Source of the DNA: Penium margaritaceum
Lineage: Eukaryota; Streptophyta; Zygnematophyceae; Desmidiales; Peniaceae
Length of the DNA: 28,860 bases
Reading direction: 5' to 3'
Assembly: GCA_023375785.1 (NCBI GenBank)
Contig: SZWC01025209.1
Span: 6,615-35,474, forward strand
Shown here one piece after another: positions 18,201-28,309 of the stretch. A model generated the notes under the pieces. The model was not told the DNA's origin. It was given only the letters and a program-made list of their open reading frames with translations, and made no database searches. Position 1 is the first letter of the stretch. Every line of letters begins with the position of its first letter. Both the position numbers and the translations under genes were made by a program.

Positions 18201-18960
18201 GGAGCAAGCTATGCGCAAGGAACTTGGTATGATTGAGGAGCATGGGGATTATCAAAAGGTGAAGCTCTTGCCTGGTCGTAAAGCCATATGAACTCGTTGG
18301 ATGTCTCAAAGGAAGGAGAGGTCCAATGGCTCAATGGAACGGTACTAGGCCCGTCTCACGGCCAAGGGACTCTCTCTCATTGGGAGAGTGCATCCTCTAT
18401 GCCTTTTTGCATAGTAATCTCTAGGCAGAGATCTATCAAATCCAAAATCTAGGGTTTGAGGATGCCACAGACAGGGTTTGGCGCCTACAAAATGCCATGT
18501 ATTGCCTGAAACAATTTCCACGTTGAAACCTCAAGATTTCCGCTACCTTGGAGCGAGGATGGTATCATTGAAAAACAATCAACCTAGCTCTATTTGTGCA
18601 TTCATTCTCTATACCCTTCATCGGTGTCTCAGTCTATGTAGACGACCTCTTGATCGCAATCCCCGACCCTTCGGTTGTCCAGGCTGTAAAGGATCTCCTC
18701 CTCCATTGTGTGTTGAGAATGAAGGATCTTGGTCCAGCTCATGTCTTCTTGGGAATGGGTATTGAGCGTGATCGCTAGTGTTGCAAAATGTATGTGCATC
18801 AGGCAGGTCACATCAAGACACTGCGGGAGTACTTTTCTAATCTGTTGGCCACAGTCTCCTTTGCATCCATGCCTCTGATGCGTGCTGGATAGAGGCTTAT
18901 TACATTTGCAGACCCACCTTGTCTGGGGAAGCCTGTCAATGAAACAACGTAACTCTGAGT
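18201..18960 (+). pseudogene. pol: Copia reverse transcriptase, element D
   Basis: RT begins with MRKELGMIEEHGDYQKVKLLPGRKAI (18209-18288) and ARLTAKG. AFLHSNL, AEIYQIQNLGFED and LQNAMYCLKQFPR follow, then the catalytic YVDD at 18635-18646 and MKDLGPAHVFLGMGIERDR. Between AKG and AFLH about 40 residues usual for the family (DYxxTFAPV part) are missing. Stops include TGA near 18290, TAG in the Y-x-ARL motif (usual Lys) and TAG at 18776-18778. Frameshifts are also present. Confidence 0.8.
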
Positions 18961-19500
18961 TATTAGCTTCCTCATGTTCCTTGGGTCCACAACACGAGCA
19001 GATGTTGCCCTTGCTGTGAACATCTTGTCCCAATGCTCACGGCATCAGCATCTGCTCCATCCGGAGGCTACACTATGCATTTTTTGGTATGTTTTGTCAA
19101 TCCCATGCCAGGGCTTCTCCTTTCACGTGCAGCGGTCTATGGTTGTTTACGGGTGTATTGACAGTGATTGGATCCATGATCACAATGTGCATAGCTGGTC
19201 CGGTTACATCTTCCTTGTTGGAGGCATGGTTGTCTAGTGGAAGAGTGGCAATTACAGTTGCGTATAGCAGAGCTTGACAGAGGCTGAGCATGTCGCATTT
19301 GAGGGTGGGATTTGTGAGAGGGTTTGGTCATGCTGTTTCATGCAGCAACAATGCCAACCCATTTGTTGCACCACAATCCCGTTGCAACAATGATAGCATG
19401 CGCCGCATAGCAAAGCATGATGGCATGTGTCACGCGTACACAAAGCATATTAAAACTGAGTATCACTTAATACACGAGCATGTTTCATGTGGCGATGTTT
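18961..19500 (+). pseudogene. pol: Copia RNase H, element D
   Basis: STTRADVALAVNILSQCS joins RT to RNase H. GCIDSDW holds the first Asp, SWSGYIFLVGG follows, LTEAEHVAF the Glu, and HAYTKHIKTEYHLIHEHV the C-terminal His motif. TAG replaces the usual sense codon in VV-stop-WKSGN and CV-stop-QSL. More than one frame is needed, so this copy is inactive. Confidence 0.8.
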
Positions 19501-19821
19501 GTATCGTGGGTGTTGACATGCAAAAACAGCATGTAGACATCCTCAGAATAGTGCTGTGTAGCGACAATTCAAGTTTGCGGTATACAATATTAGAATTCTG
19601 CTAATTCTGATATGCTTGTGCTACTGTGTATTCAATGTCCCGCTCTTGATGCTTCCTCTCTCCATCCACATTTTTTGTGTGGCCATGTCTTGTATCCCTT
19701 GTCAAACTGAACTTTTGTTGTCATCGTTTTGTGACCCTTGCTTGTGGTCACTGGCATTCGCACATCATGGTTGAGTCTGGGTGTGTGAGTCACAGTGACC
19801 TTTGGCCTTGTTGCCATGGCT
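19501..19821 (+). other. 3' untranslated stretch of element D
   Basis: This lies between the pol end and the 3' LTR. A polypurine tract is expected just before 19822 but is not recognisable. No gene is seen. Confidence 0.5.
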
Positions 19822-20310
19822 TGTCGGTATGTCGAGACACATGACGGCTACTTTGATAGAATCAGCATGAACTGGCGTGCCCTCACGTGCTTTTCAGATT
19901 TTCCTCTGTGACCACCTCCCCGGGTCCATATTCTCAGTGGCGCTGTTTTTGCTCGTTCATGGTCTAGTTGCAAATAGCATCTGTTTCTACACTTTGTGCT
20001 TTTTCATTTGGACAACCGAGAAGCCCACACACTTTTCAGGTTCTCATAAGCTGTTGTTTTATAGCTTGCAGCTGGGTTAGTCTATTTTCACCGGTTGGTT
20101 GAATTTGTGCGCCTTGTTGTACGCATGTGGGTGAAATTATACCTACACACTTGTGTGTTTGTTTTGTCACTAAGTTCTATGTTTCAAAGCACAAGAAGCA
20201 AGGATCATCTTTGTCGTTAATCCACCTTTCATAGCATCCTCTGTCACATTTCGTTCTATGCAGCGTGTCCTCACACACAATATGTTGCTTAGCCGGATTC
20301 TATTCCCTCA
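19822..20310 (+). repeat. 3' LTR of element D (489 bp)
   Basis: It begins TGTCGGTATGTCGAGACAC and ends TATTCCCTCA, and aligns along its whole length with 14158-14640. Confidence 0.85.
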
Positions 20311-20506
20311 CCATCCAATCACCCACAAGCGACCCTCGCTTGAGCCACGTGGTCCCGGCCACGCACTACATCGTAACAATGTAGCTGGAAATTCTATGGT
20401 TTGTAATCAGTGTTTTCGTTCATTTTTGGAACGTTCTATGCATGTTTTAGGATTTTGTTCAATACTGGTCTCCATTACGTGCATATATAGGAGCAATACA
20501 CCGAGT

Positions 20507-20510
<4 letters not shown>

Positions 20511-20544
<34 letters not shown>

Positions 20545-20556
20545 GGGGGGAGGAGA
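20511..20556. repeat. GA microsatellite and purine tract
   Basis: About 15 uninterrupted GA units (20511-20540) pass into a G/A-only tract to about 20556. A TATATAG box-like string lies 25 bp upstream (20484-20490), but there is no gene to go with it. Confidence 0.85.
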
Positions 20557-20639
20557 TGCAATGGAACAGGTCAAGACATAGAAATGGACACTAACTTAAG
20601 ATAGAAAGTGTATTCATGCTGTAAAGTCTCTGTCCTCAC

Positions 20640-21883
20640 AACCCTATATTTTGGGCTATGACACGAATGTCCGTGGACGCCTATGTTGAAAAAGCAGGCT
20701 CGAATATCTTGGTGAAACCGTTTGCCTTCCAGACATTCTGGAAATTTTGACTTTTGACGCTCATGCGACCAAACCCCCGCTGCATCTAGCCCACGACATC
20801 ATCTTTGATGTGACGCATGTTGATGTTAACCATGTCTGTGTCTTGCACCTATTGTCCCATAGTTGCTGTCCCATCCAAGAGAAGTATTTGGTGGAAATTT
20901 TGTCCTTGAGAGAATAGTGTATTCCCACATCTGCAAGCTACAGCTTTGATGTGCATCCGGCATGGATGTATATGAGAACAATCTTGAGTAAGCGCTCTAC
21001 AACCCATGTCCTAAATGATGGCATGAGAGTGCCATCCATCCCAAAGTAATAACATACACCAATGCTTGAAGGGAAATCCCTTATGCTTAAACTTGTCAAT
21101 GAAACAAGGTTCCAAAATCATGTGGAACCATTGCCTCCACGCTCCTCCAATGGTTGGACGTATGCGTGAAATGCCAGTCAAGGTTATAAAGCGTGTAGTT
21201 CGAGTTTTTGCCATGCGGGTGGCACGCATTTGTCTTCCCCATCTAGATTACTAGTAACAGCAAGACTTCCCCATCCATCGACAATGCAATGACCACTGTC
21301 ACCTGTTGTTTTCATTCTTTCCTGCATACTTTGACCTCATCACACCCCTTTGGTGTGTACGTGCACCATGATGGGTGCACAAGATGGACTCTGGTGTGAT
21401 CCGCATTCACGGAAAAAGAAAAAAAAAAAAACCTATGTGGTTCAGACCGACAAGGAACATGGCACGCTTAAACATGCTTGTGACGCAGGCCTCAAAGTCA
21501 GTAGGAAGCTTCTACAATGAGGTGATCCCACAACGCCATGACCAAACCACTTTATTGGCGACAAACTTGCAACACCAGCTACGACATAAGAGCTTGCCAA
21601 TTTTCTCTCCATCCAGATTCACCAGCCCACGCTTTGAGAGGACGGTCACCAACTTCTCTTGGATGGTGATGGACGATAGTGGTGTCCCAAACTTGCGCAT
21701 CCGGATGAGTACGTGCATCAGTTTAGTCTTCAGTTTTGGCTGCTCCAAAAAGTAGGGCTTACGTCCAAGCCTACCTGTACACTCGGAGCTTTTGTGGTGG
21801 CCTCTTTGATTGGAGCGCACGGTGAGCTGGACTGCATAGGGACGTAGATGGTGCATAAATGGCTCATGCCCGGCAAGCACCAT
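20640..21883 (-). pseudogene. Fossil pogo/CENP-B-like (DDE_1) transposase
   Basis: This is a cut-and-paste DNA transposase relic. On the minus strand, 21883-21512 encodes a region ending SRSWCCKFVANKVVWSWR, like the second helix-turn-helix of CENP-B/Tc5-type transposases. The RNase H-fold catalytic domain follows: NADHTRVHLV with Asp at 21401-21399, then NHWRSVEA, then LWDGWHSH with Asp at 21040-21038, then HAGCTSKL-stop-LADVG with Asp at 20931-20929, about 36 residues later, and YSLKDKISTKYFSWM. INMRHIKDDVVG and the C-terminus continue to about 20640. Five of the six stops I can place are TAG. At least three frame changes occur. I could not identify terminal inverted repeats. Confidence 0.75.
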
Positions 21884-21946
21884 ACACGGACCATTGATTG
21901 AGACAATGTTTTGTAGATCGATAGCTGATGAGGAAATGGGTAGTGC

Positions 21947-22309
21947 TCACGTACATGTTACATGACCTCGATGATGCTCCTGCATTGGACGATAATGGCA
22001 TAGATGATAGAAACATGGCCCTAGAAAAACCGATCCATGTACTTTCCATTTTTTGGTGGATTTGTTCAGTGATGATGTCTTTGATGTAGGTGGTGCAGGT
22101 GGCAGCTTCAAGGCGTCAGTAATGGCGTCAACAATAGTTGCCATCCCATCCGTCACCGCATTTTCTTCAAGATCCTTGATAAGGGCCTGTATCACAGCAT
22201 GTTCCACATCTTCCCATTCGTCGTTTGGAACATCCGTGGCAAGAGCGGAGCTGCTGGATGCTTCAAATATGTCAACAAGAGTTGTGATAAAATCCATGTC
22301 TTCTGGCAC
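21947..22309 (-). pseudogene. Unrecognised acidic ORF upstream of the transposase relic
   Basis: This 120-codon frame starts MPEDMDFITTLVDIFEASSS and is rich in Asp and Glu in its first 75 residues, with short helices, then a Lys-rich stretch (SLNKSTKKWK). It lies just upstream of the pogo-like transposase on the same strand, so it may be the N-terminus of the same gene or another ORF of the transposon. I recognise no domain. Confidence 0.3.
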
Positions 22310-23455
22310 ATTGTCATCTCTCTTGGACTCCTAGTCAAAGAAGACAATGTGTCTTCCCTTTCGGCATGCAAGATGCTCATGCACATTCTCGTGCTGGTCG
22401 CCCTTGATTGTGTCTGTAGGACGTCAACATCACGGGTGCAACGAACGAATGGAGTAAAAGTGGGTGTTGCCTTTGCCTTCCAGGACCGCGATGCGTTGTA
22501 GGAGGAGGGACTGGCTTAGGTGCTGGGAGGACACGTGCCACGTGCTGTCTGTACTCATCAGTTGAGATTGTGTTGAAAAGCTTGTTGAGGGTCACCATGG
22601 TCAAAAAAACTGCACTTGCATGGCATTTTCCAAGTAGTGAACATTCACAAAGCATGGTGCAACAACGATGATCGGGGACGCCAGCATGAGTCACCATTCC
22701 GCTACCAGTCAGCCTCCGCGAAGCGCCGCTACAACCATTCATCCCAACGGGGCCGATTGCCTTGTACATTTCTCATGATGGCATCGACGCTTTAGATCTT
22801 CGAACACCTAAGACGAACGTGATGGTAACCATCAGGAAAACGCATGCACATGAAAACAAAAGTACAACGACCGACACACCATATCCGACAGTTGTCAAAG
22901 AACCGTTTGCGGATGCAAATTTTGATGCATTTGCTAGTGTACGCTCCACGGAGGTGGAACGCACGTATCATGGAAATAAACAGCTCGACCAATCGAATGC
23001 ACTACGCTAGTTCCCGGTTTTGTCCATGGACGAATCATGAAAATATTCTTTTCTAGAAAATCCAAAATGTGGAATTTGGTGGTAGTAAGTCACGATTCTA
23101 TTATGAACCTTGGGGTCATAAGAGAGATGGATCCTCGAGTTGTCATTGAGTTCAATGATGACTTTACAGTCTTATGCTTGACGACACTATTACATCCACA
23201 CAACCGGTTTTGGTGGCTTTTGTGTACAACATGTGGATGCATTAGTAGTGGAGACATGTTTCTTATGAGAAGTTATTAGATTTTGATGGAAATGAAAGTA
23301 CAATATACATGTATAGTTATCAAATTCATGCAAAAGCAATTGAAAGAGTGTGCACGTACGAGAGACTAGTGGAAGGGGGACTAGTTTCCTTCCCCATTGA
23401 ATATTGGCTTTTCTTTCCCTTGAGTAGAAGTATCGTGACTACGTAGGGAATAGAA
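22310..23455. other. No gene recognised
   Basis: Several frames of 60 to 130 codons are open on both strands, but none shows a family motif. Composition becomes AT-richer from about 23030. The part up to about 22770 may belong to the transposon on its right flank. Confidence 0.4.
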
Positions 23456-23719
23456 CTAAACTATTGATAATCTAGAAATGAATGACACTATATTGATCCA
23501 TGTATGTGTTACATCCCTAACGAACAAGAGTCCCAAAAACTCACGAGTGGACATTTCTATTATTACATTCATGGCCCAATGCCCGGCGACTTTAGGAATT
23601 TTACGTAGTTCGACCGAGTGCATATTTGCCAACAGCCCCGACCTGCGGTGCTCCGTTCCATGAGTCTCTAACAACTTCAACATCTTTCGAGAAAGGTCAA
23701 CAGAAATGTCGCAAACCAA
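23456..23719 (-). pseudogene. Possible Ty3-type integrase fragment, minus strand
   Basis: This frame reads SGLLANMHSVELRKIPKV, then GHWAMNVIIEM and FVRDVTHTWINIVSFIS. The spacing loosely follows the Ty3 integrase stretch G-L-L-x-P...W..I.MDFI...V.VD..TK..HFI, but key residues differ. It could equally be chance. No supporting neighbour motif was found on this strand. Confidence 0.22.
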
Positions 23720-24600
23720 ATCGATGTTTTGATATCGTTCTATTGACTTTTTGACGATGTTTGACTTTAAAAAGAAGTGTCACGATCTTCTTGAAGCCCC
23801 CCAACTTCTTGGCGGAGCTTCTCAAATCCATCACTCACGACATGACCTCGCATGCGTCGCTCGGATCAAACGCCAAAGACCTGACGTATGCCTCATTCTC
23901 ACTCTCGGCATTGCATGTATGTGCTCAACACACTCGACAATTGTCATTGAAGTACACTTACTAATTAATACGTGGTATCGTTTTGTCCCAAACTTCGGAA
24001 TCTTCTTTTGTTCCGCACCTCATCCCTATGAACCACCTAAATCCTACTAGGTGTAGCAATTGCTATCGAAGCACATCGGCATTGGAAGGGCAGGCGACGC
24101 ATTAACTACCTGGCAACAACCTTACACGAGTCCTCAGCCCATCTCCACCGTTGATAAGATCGCACAATTTGTGACGACAATGGTGAACAGAGCAAGCACA
24201 ACCGTTGACGAGCGGCAATCCCCAATTAGTACTCCGGTGATGGTGGATGACTTGCGATAGAACCACGATGCTCTCTAGGCGAGCCAAGCAGCAGCAGCAA
24301 CTTTTGCAACAAATGGTGTAGCATCGAATACACCATCGAACCCCATGGCCAATTGGTGACGGACCACTCGGGATCGACAAACCCTTCACCTACACCGTAG
24401 TTCATTGGGAAAACACTTGGCACGATGAGAGGCAAAGGCCAACAACCAAGAATCAATGAAGACCAGTTCAACTTATCGAGACTCAAGAGCCTCGACAACC
24501 AACAAAGCAATGAAGGAGTTTCTAGTTTCTCGTGCATGCAAAGCACTACTCACCGAGAGAAACTTGCAACTCTCGAGTGAACCCCAGATTTGACTTGCAC
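23720..24600. other. No gene recognised; probable 5' flank or leader of the Ty3 relic
   Basis: Short frames exist on both strands without motifs. By position it may include the 5' LTR and leader of the plus-strand Ty3 relic, but I found no LTR pair and no primer-binding site. Confidence 0.35.
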
Positions 24601-25380
24601 ACCCTAAATTGTTCAATCCTGCGAACTCGAAGGGACCGAGGTCAGGATCTGACTGCCGTGTTGGAGGAGCACTTCATCGCTACTTGGGTCAACAACGACA
24701 AAAAGAAAATTGACCTCGTGGCCTCGCTTTTGAGTGGCATGGCTTTGAGTTGGTGTTTTGATCTAAAGGCCATCCAAGGACAAAAGGAGAACGGCGGAGC
24801 TCGATCAAGAGCTCCCATAACCGCTCTCACATCGTCGACTACAATCGTACTACCTCTTGAGCATATCATCCCTATGTGGCACAACTCTTGCACGTAGCTC
24901 AAAAAGTGGAGCGACTTCACGCGTGCTATACTCGCTTGCTTAAGGAAGGTGAAGTAGAAGTCTGACATGCGATAAAGACTCCAACATTTGCGTCTGAAGT
25001 CTAGCGTGGCAGAGTACACTTGACGTTTCTTCGAAATCATGAGGTGTAGTGACCTCGCCCCTGACGAAATGTGTTTCTACTACAATGGCCTCAAATGAGA
25101 TATTCGCCAAGAAATCACCATTTTCGGCATTCAAGATGACCTTCCGCGAATGATCGCACAAGCCAATCGCATGGACAGAGCGATCTACAACACTCAGATG
25201 TGAAAATCCAACGGATAGTGGCCCCAAGGCCACCACCCTTATCGTGGCGGAGGGAAGTTACATTCGGCAGAAACCTCGTTTCTAAAGGAGATTGATGCTA
25301 TTGATCAAGGCAATCAATGATTGTATTGGACTTGCATAAAGCTAGGCCATATTTCGCGCTAGTGCCGATAGCGGCAACAA
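24601..25380 (+). pseudogene. gag: Ty3/gypsy gag relic with zinc knuckle
   Basis: DLTAVLEEHFIATWVNNDKK and LVASLLSGMALSW (24645-24760) fit the start of a Ty3-type gag. YYNGLK-stop-DIRQEITI and PRMIAQANRMDRAIY (about 25078-25195) match the end of the capsid domain. Near 25320-25365, YWTCIKLGHISR-stop-C is a CCHC knuckle whose first Cys is Tyr and whose last spacer contains TAG. Stops of all types are frequent. Confidence 0.6.
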
Positions 25381-26684
25381 CAAGCCAAAAAGGGGGGCAA
25401 GCTTCAAAAGAGAGGTACAAGAGTTCTGCCCTGTGCAGTGCGCTCGGGAAGACGGCAAGGCTATTGTCCAGTCGGAAAAAATTGCGTCCACGGTTCATCC
25501 ATTTGAGTGGCTTACATCGCCACATACGGGGTATCGTGATATTGCAAAGTTTGACAAGGGGTACGAGTATGGATAACCGACGATACTATTGCGAGTGTAA
25601 TGGAGGGCTTGTCAAAGTCCTAGAACGGTATTGGCATTACTCTACATAGGAGCTTCTCACAATCTCATAAGCAACATGGTTCGGAATTTGGGTTAACAAA
25701 CAAAACCAAGAGTGTTTGGAGGAAAATTTGTCGATGTACGACTATAGATCCGTTGACTTTGTGAACCATTCCGGCTACAAATTGGAGATCTGCACGACTT
25801 AACGGCTTGAAGGACTTGCCTAATAAGCAACCACAAAACTATCCTCGAACGAGGTTTCTTGCATCGGCACAATCCTCAGGTTCACTGGTGCAGCGGAGTA
25901 CTTAACGTCAACATTAATGGTAGAAAGCGATACTTGCCTCACATCCAGCAACCCACAATGTAGCGACGATCTCCGGAAGCAACAGAGGTGGAAGCAGTAG
26001 AGGAAGCCAAGGAGGCCACAAAGCGTCGATGAATATCTTTCGACGTGGCCAAGAGATACTTGAAGTGCAAAGCCTACCCTGCTGATCTTTCATTTTTACG
26101 TTAGTTGTTTTTGCTGATCATGCTCAACGAAAATGGAATTAGCCGAATTAATTAGGTACTACCAAGGTAATTCATGTTTCAAAGAATAAGAAAACAAATT
26201 GGTAAACTGGGTGTTTACTCCCTCGTCCAAAAATGCCGATTCAATCTTCTTTTTTCGTTGTTTTTGCTTCTTATCCAGGTCCTAAACGAGAACTAAGAGG
26301 TTGCCCTCGAGTGACGCACTTGTTTGACGAGGCGGATTTCCGCCAGAAACGGAAAGCCGCCTCATCAGACATGCACCACTCGACGCTGCCTATGCCCGTG
26401 GTGGCGTCGAATCGTGACAACGTCGAAATTCATGATCAAATTTTTTGTTCGACGAAAGTAAAAGACCCACCAAAATAACTGCATGACTTAAAACCATGAG
26501 CGAAAGTAAAAAGAACACATTAATTTTAATCTTGAACAAAATGAGTTTCAAGATCAGTAGGGTAATCGTGCCTGGTCCACATGGAACTAAGGGAGGCGAA
26601 AGAAAATACTATTCCCAAAGAGGACGGCCTTGACACCTGAGAAGTTAGCAGTAGCAACTAAAGGGTTTGTGTAGCACATTAAGG
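25381..26684 (+). pseudogene. pol: Protease-linker region of the Ty3 relic
   Basis: YIGASHNLIS (near 25644-25672) resembles the Ty3 protease motif DSGASHNFIS with the catalytic Asp changed to Tyr. Beyond it I see no confident motif to 26684. A frame at 26233-26478 is open but unrecognised. Confidence 0.4.
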
Positions 26685-27341
26685 AGTTCAAAGGGAATTT
26701 TCGCGAGGAACTGCCTCGAGAATTACCACCGCAACACAAAATCGACCATCAAATAGACTTGAAGCTAGAAAACAGACCGAAGGTGAAGGGGGCCTATCAC
26801 ATGAGCGATCGCGAGCTGACCGAACTCAAGAATAAACTGGATGACATGCTCAGTCAGATGTTCATGCGACTCTCCACATCACCTTATGCAACACCAGTAG
26901 TTTATGTGACAAATAAAACAGGAGAAATAAGGATGTCTATAGACTGCCCAACGTTGAACAAGATCAACATCAAGAACCGCGACCCCCTAACGCGAGCAGA
27001 TGAACTTTTTGACCAACTCCATGAGGCTCTGGTTTTTTGCACAATCGACCTATGCAGATTTTAGGACCAAATCCGTGTATTGGATAAGCACATCGAGAAG
27101 AGAACATTCCGCACCAAGTTTGGGCACTTAAAGTTCACGATTATGCCGTTTAGACTCACAAATGCCCTTCCAACATTTGTTGCGGCGATGAATAGTGTTC
27201 TTCGCCCGTACCTTGACATCTTTGTCGTCGCGTATCTCGACGACGTCCTAGTGTACATCCAGATTCCGGAGGAGCAGAGATGACATATCTGTAAAGTTCT
27301 TAAAGTTTTACAAAGAGATAAATTCTTCGGTCAAATTGACC
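26685..27341 (+). pseudogene. pol: Ty3/gypsy reverse transcriptase, truncated
   Basis: FREELPRELPPQHKIDHQID is the classic Ty3 pre-RT motif. RLSTSPYATPVVYVTNKTGE, RMSIDCPTLNKINIKNRDPL and TIDLCRF (first catalytic Asp) follow. After a TAG (27062-27064, where the family has Tyr in GYHQIR) come KTFRTKFGHLKFTIMPF-type residues and the catalytic YLDD (27233-27244). One frame serves from about 26690 to TGA at 27281-27283, and CKVLKVLQRDKFF continues to about 27325. The element then stops at a GC-rich junction near 27341; RNase H and integrase are absent. Confidence 0.85.
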
Positions 27342-28290
27342 AGGGGGCCCGTGTTTACCCCCTGACCTGAGCCGAAGACCCGCATCTTGTAATCCATCAA
27401 CACCGGAGCCCGCCTTTGGTCGGTGATCAACGCGGACGCCCTCCGGTAACGTTCGCGCTTTAAGAGAGCCGGTTATTGTACCGGTCGAGACCTTGCTGCC
27501 GCTACAAGGAATACGTATGTGGTACTAGTCACGTGTGCTTTGTTCTGCCCTAAACAAGCGTCAAGAAGAAAATGTTTCATGAGAACTAGTCCCGTCAAAC
27601 CAAACAAGATCACGAAGTTTGACATCCAAACTTCTCTTCACAGATATTGCCTTCCACAATATCTCAACGGGGGGCCCTGCCGTCGGGGAACTCGGCGTGC
27701 TAAACAGTTTGTAAATTGTTTCCAGGTTTGGTGAGAGGCACTGTTCAGCAGAAAATAGCGATGCGTGAAAGGAGCCGTTTCTATATTTTTCGATAGCCAT
27801 TAGGAGTCCTTGAACTGTAAGTGTGGCAGTGCTTGAGTATAATTTCGGCCGTGATTGTAAAAAATCCTGGAATGACCATGGACGAGCGACCTGAACAGTC
27901 GCGCTTGTTAGACAGAAAAAATGACGGAGGTCGAGAAGTCCACATCGCGAATCTTGAGCACTATCCAAGGAACATATGATCGACAAAACGCCTCCTCACC
28001 TTCACAATACGTCCAGTCCATCGAAAATGAGTGAAATAGTGGAATCGAACGAAAACATAGCGAAGTGAAACAAACAGGAACGATAAGAAGTTCAACAAGA
28101 CTGGACCCAAGTGTCGAAAATGACTGAAAAAAAAACCTATGATATGACCAAATGGGAACAAGTAAGACAAACATAGGAAACCAAAGGATGGAAAGGGTTT
28201 CTGAACATTTGGCATCTTACGATATGATAAATAACATGACCGTGGGACATAGATGATTGAAAAAACGTTTTTGGTTAAATTATTCCCATA
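27342..28290. other. Unassigned DNA after the Ty3 breakpoint
   Basis: The first about 150 bp are GC-rich, in contrast to the AT-rich DNA after about 27720. The junction has a palindrome GGTCAAATTGACC (27329-27341) and an inverted repeat CAGGGGG/CCCCCTG (27341-27347 and 27358-27364). Minus-strand open frames (27986-27561, 28174-27908, 28215-27961) show no family motif; the last two are Phe/Ser/Leu-rich, as expected for antisense AT-rich DNA. Confidence 0.4.
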
Positions 28291-28309
28291 AGGTATTGTA
28301 AAGGTACAT

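Larger units (their letters stand above)
14158..20310 (+). mobile_element. Ty1/copia LTR retrotransposon D, plus strand
   Basis: The element is bounded by similar LTRs at 14158-14640 and 19822-20310, both ending CTATTCCCTCA. Flanking bases CCAGC (14153-14157) and CCATC (20311-20315) look like a 5-bp target duplication with one change. Inside, in order, are a degraded PBS, leader, gag region, protease motif, integrase, hinge with a 33-bp repeat, RT with YVDD, and RNase H. The LTRs are more diverged than those of B, and stops and frameshifts are frequent, so this is an old insertion. It lies in or beside the 3' end of element C in the same orientation. Confidence 0.83.

Noticed and set aside
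20460..20560. Possible promoter: TATATAG followed by a GA tract
   Set aside because: No coding sequence follows on the plus strand; only transposase remains on the minus strand. TATA-like strings are common by chance.
21375..21755. 126-codon plus-strand ORF with a poly-Lys stretch
   Set aside because: It overlaps the minus-strand transposase relic; the Lys run comes from a poly-A tract in the decayed sequence.
27561..28215. Minus-strand ORFs of 84 to 141 codons
   Set aside because: I see no family motif, and the Phe/Leu/Ser-rich composition is typical of antisense AT-rich DNA.
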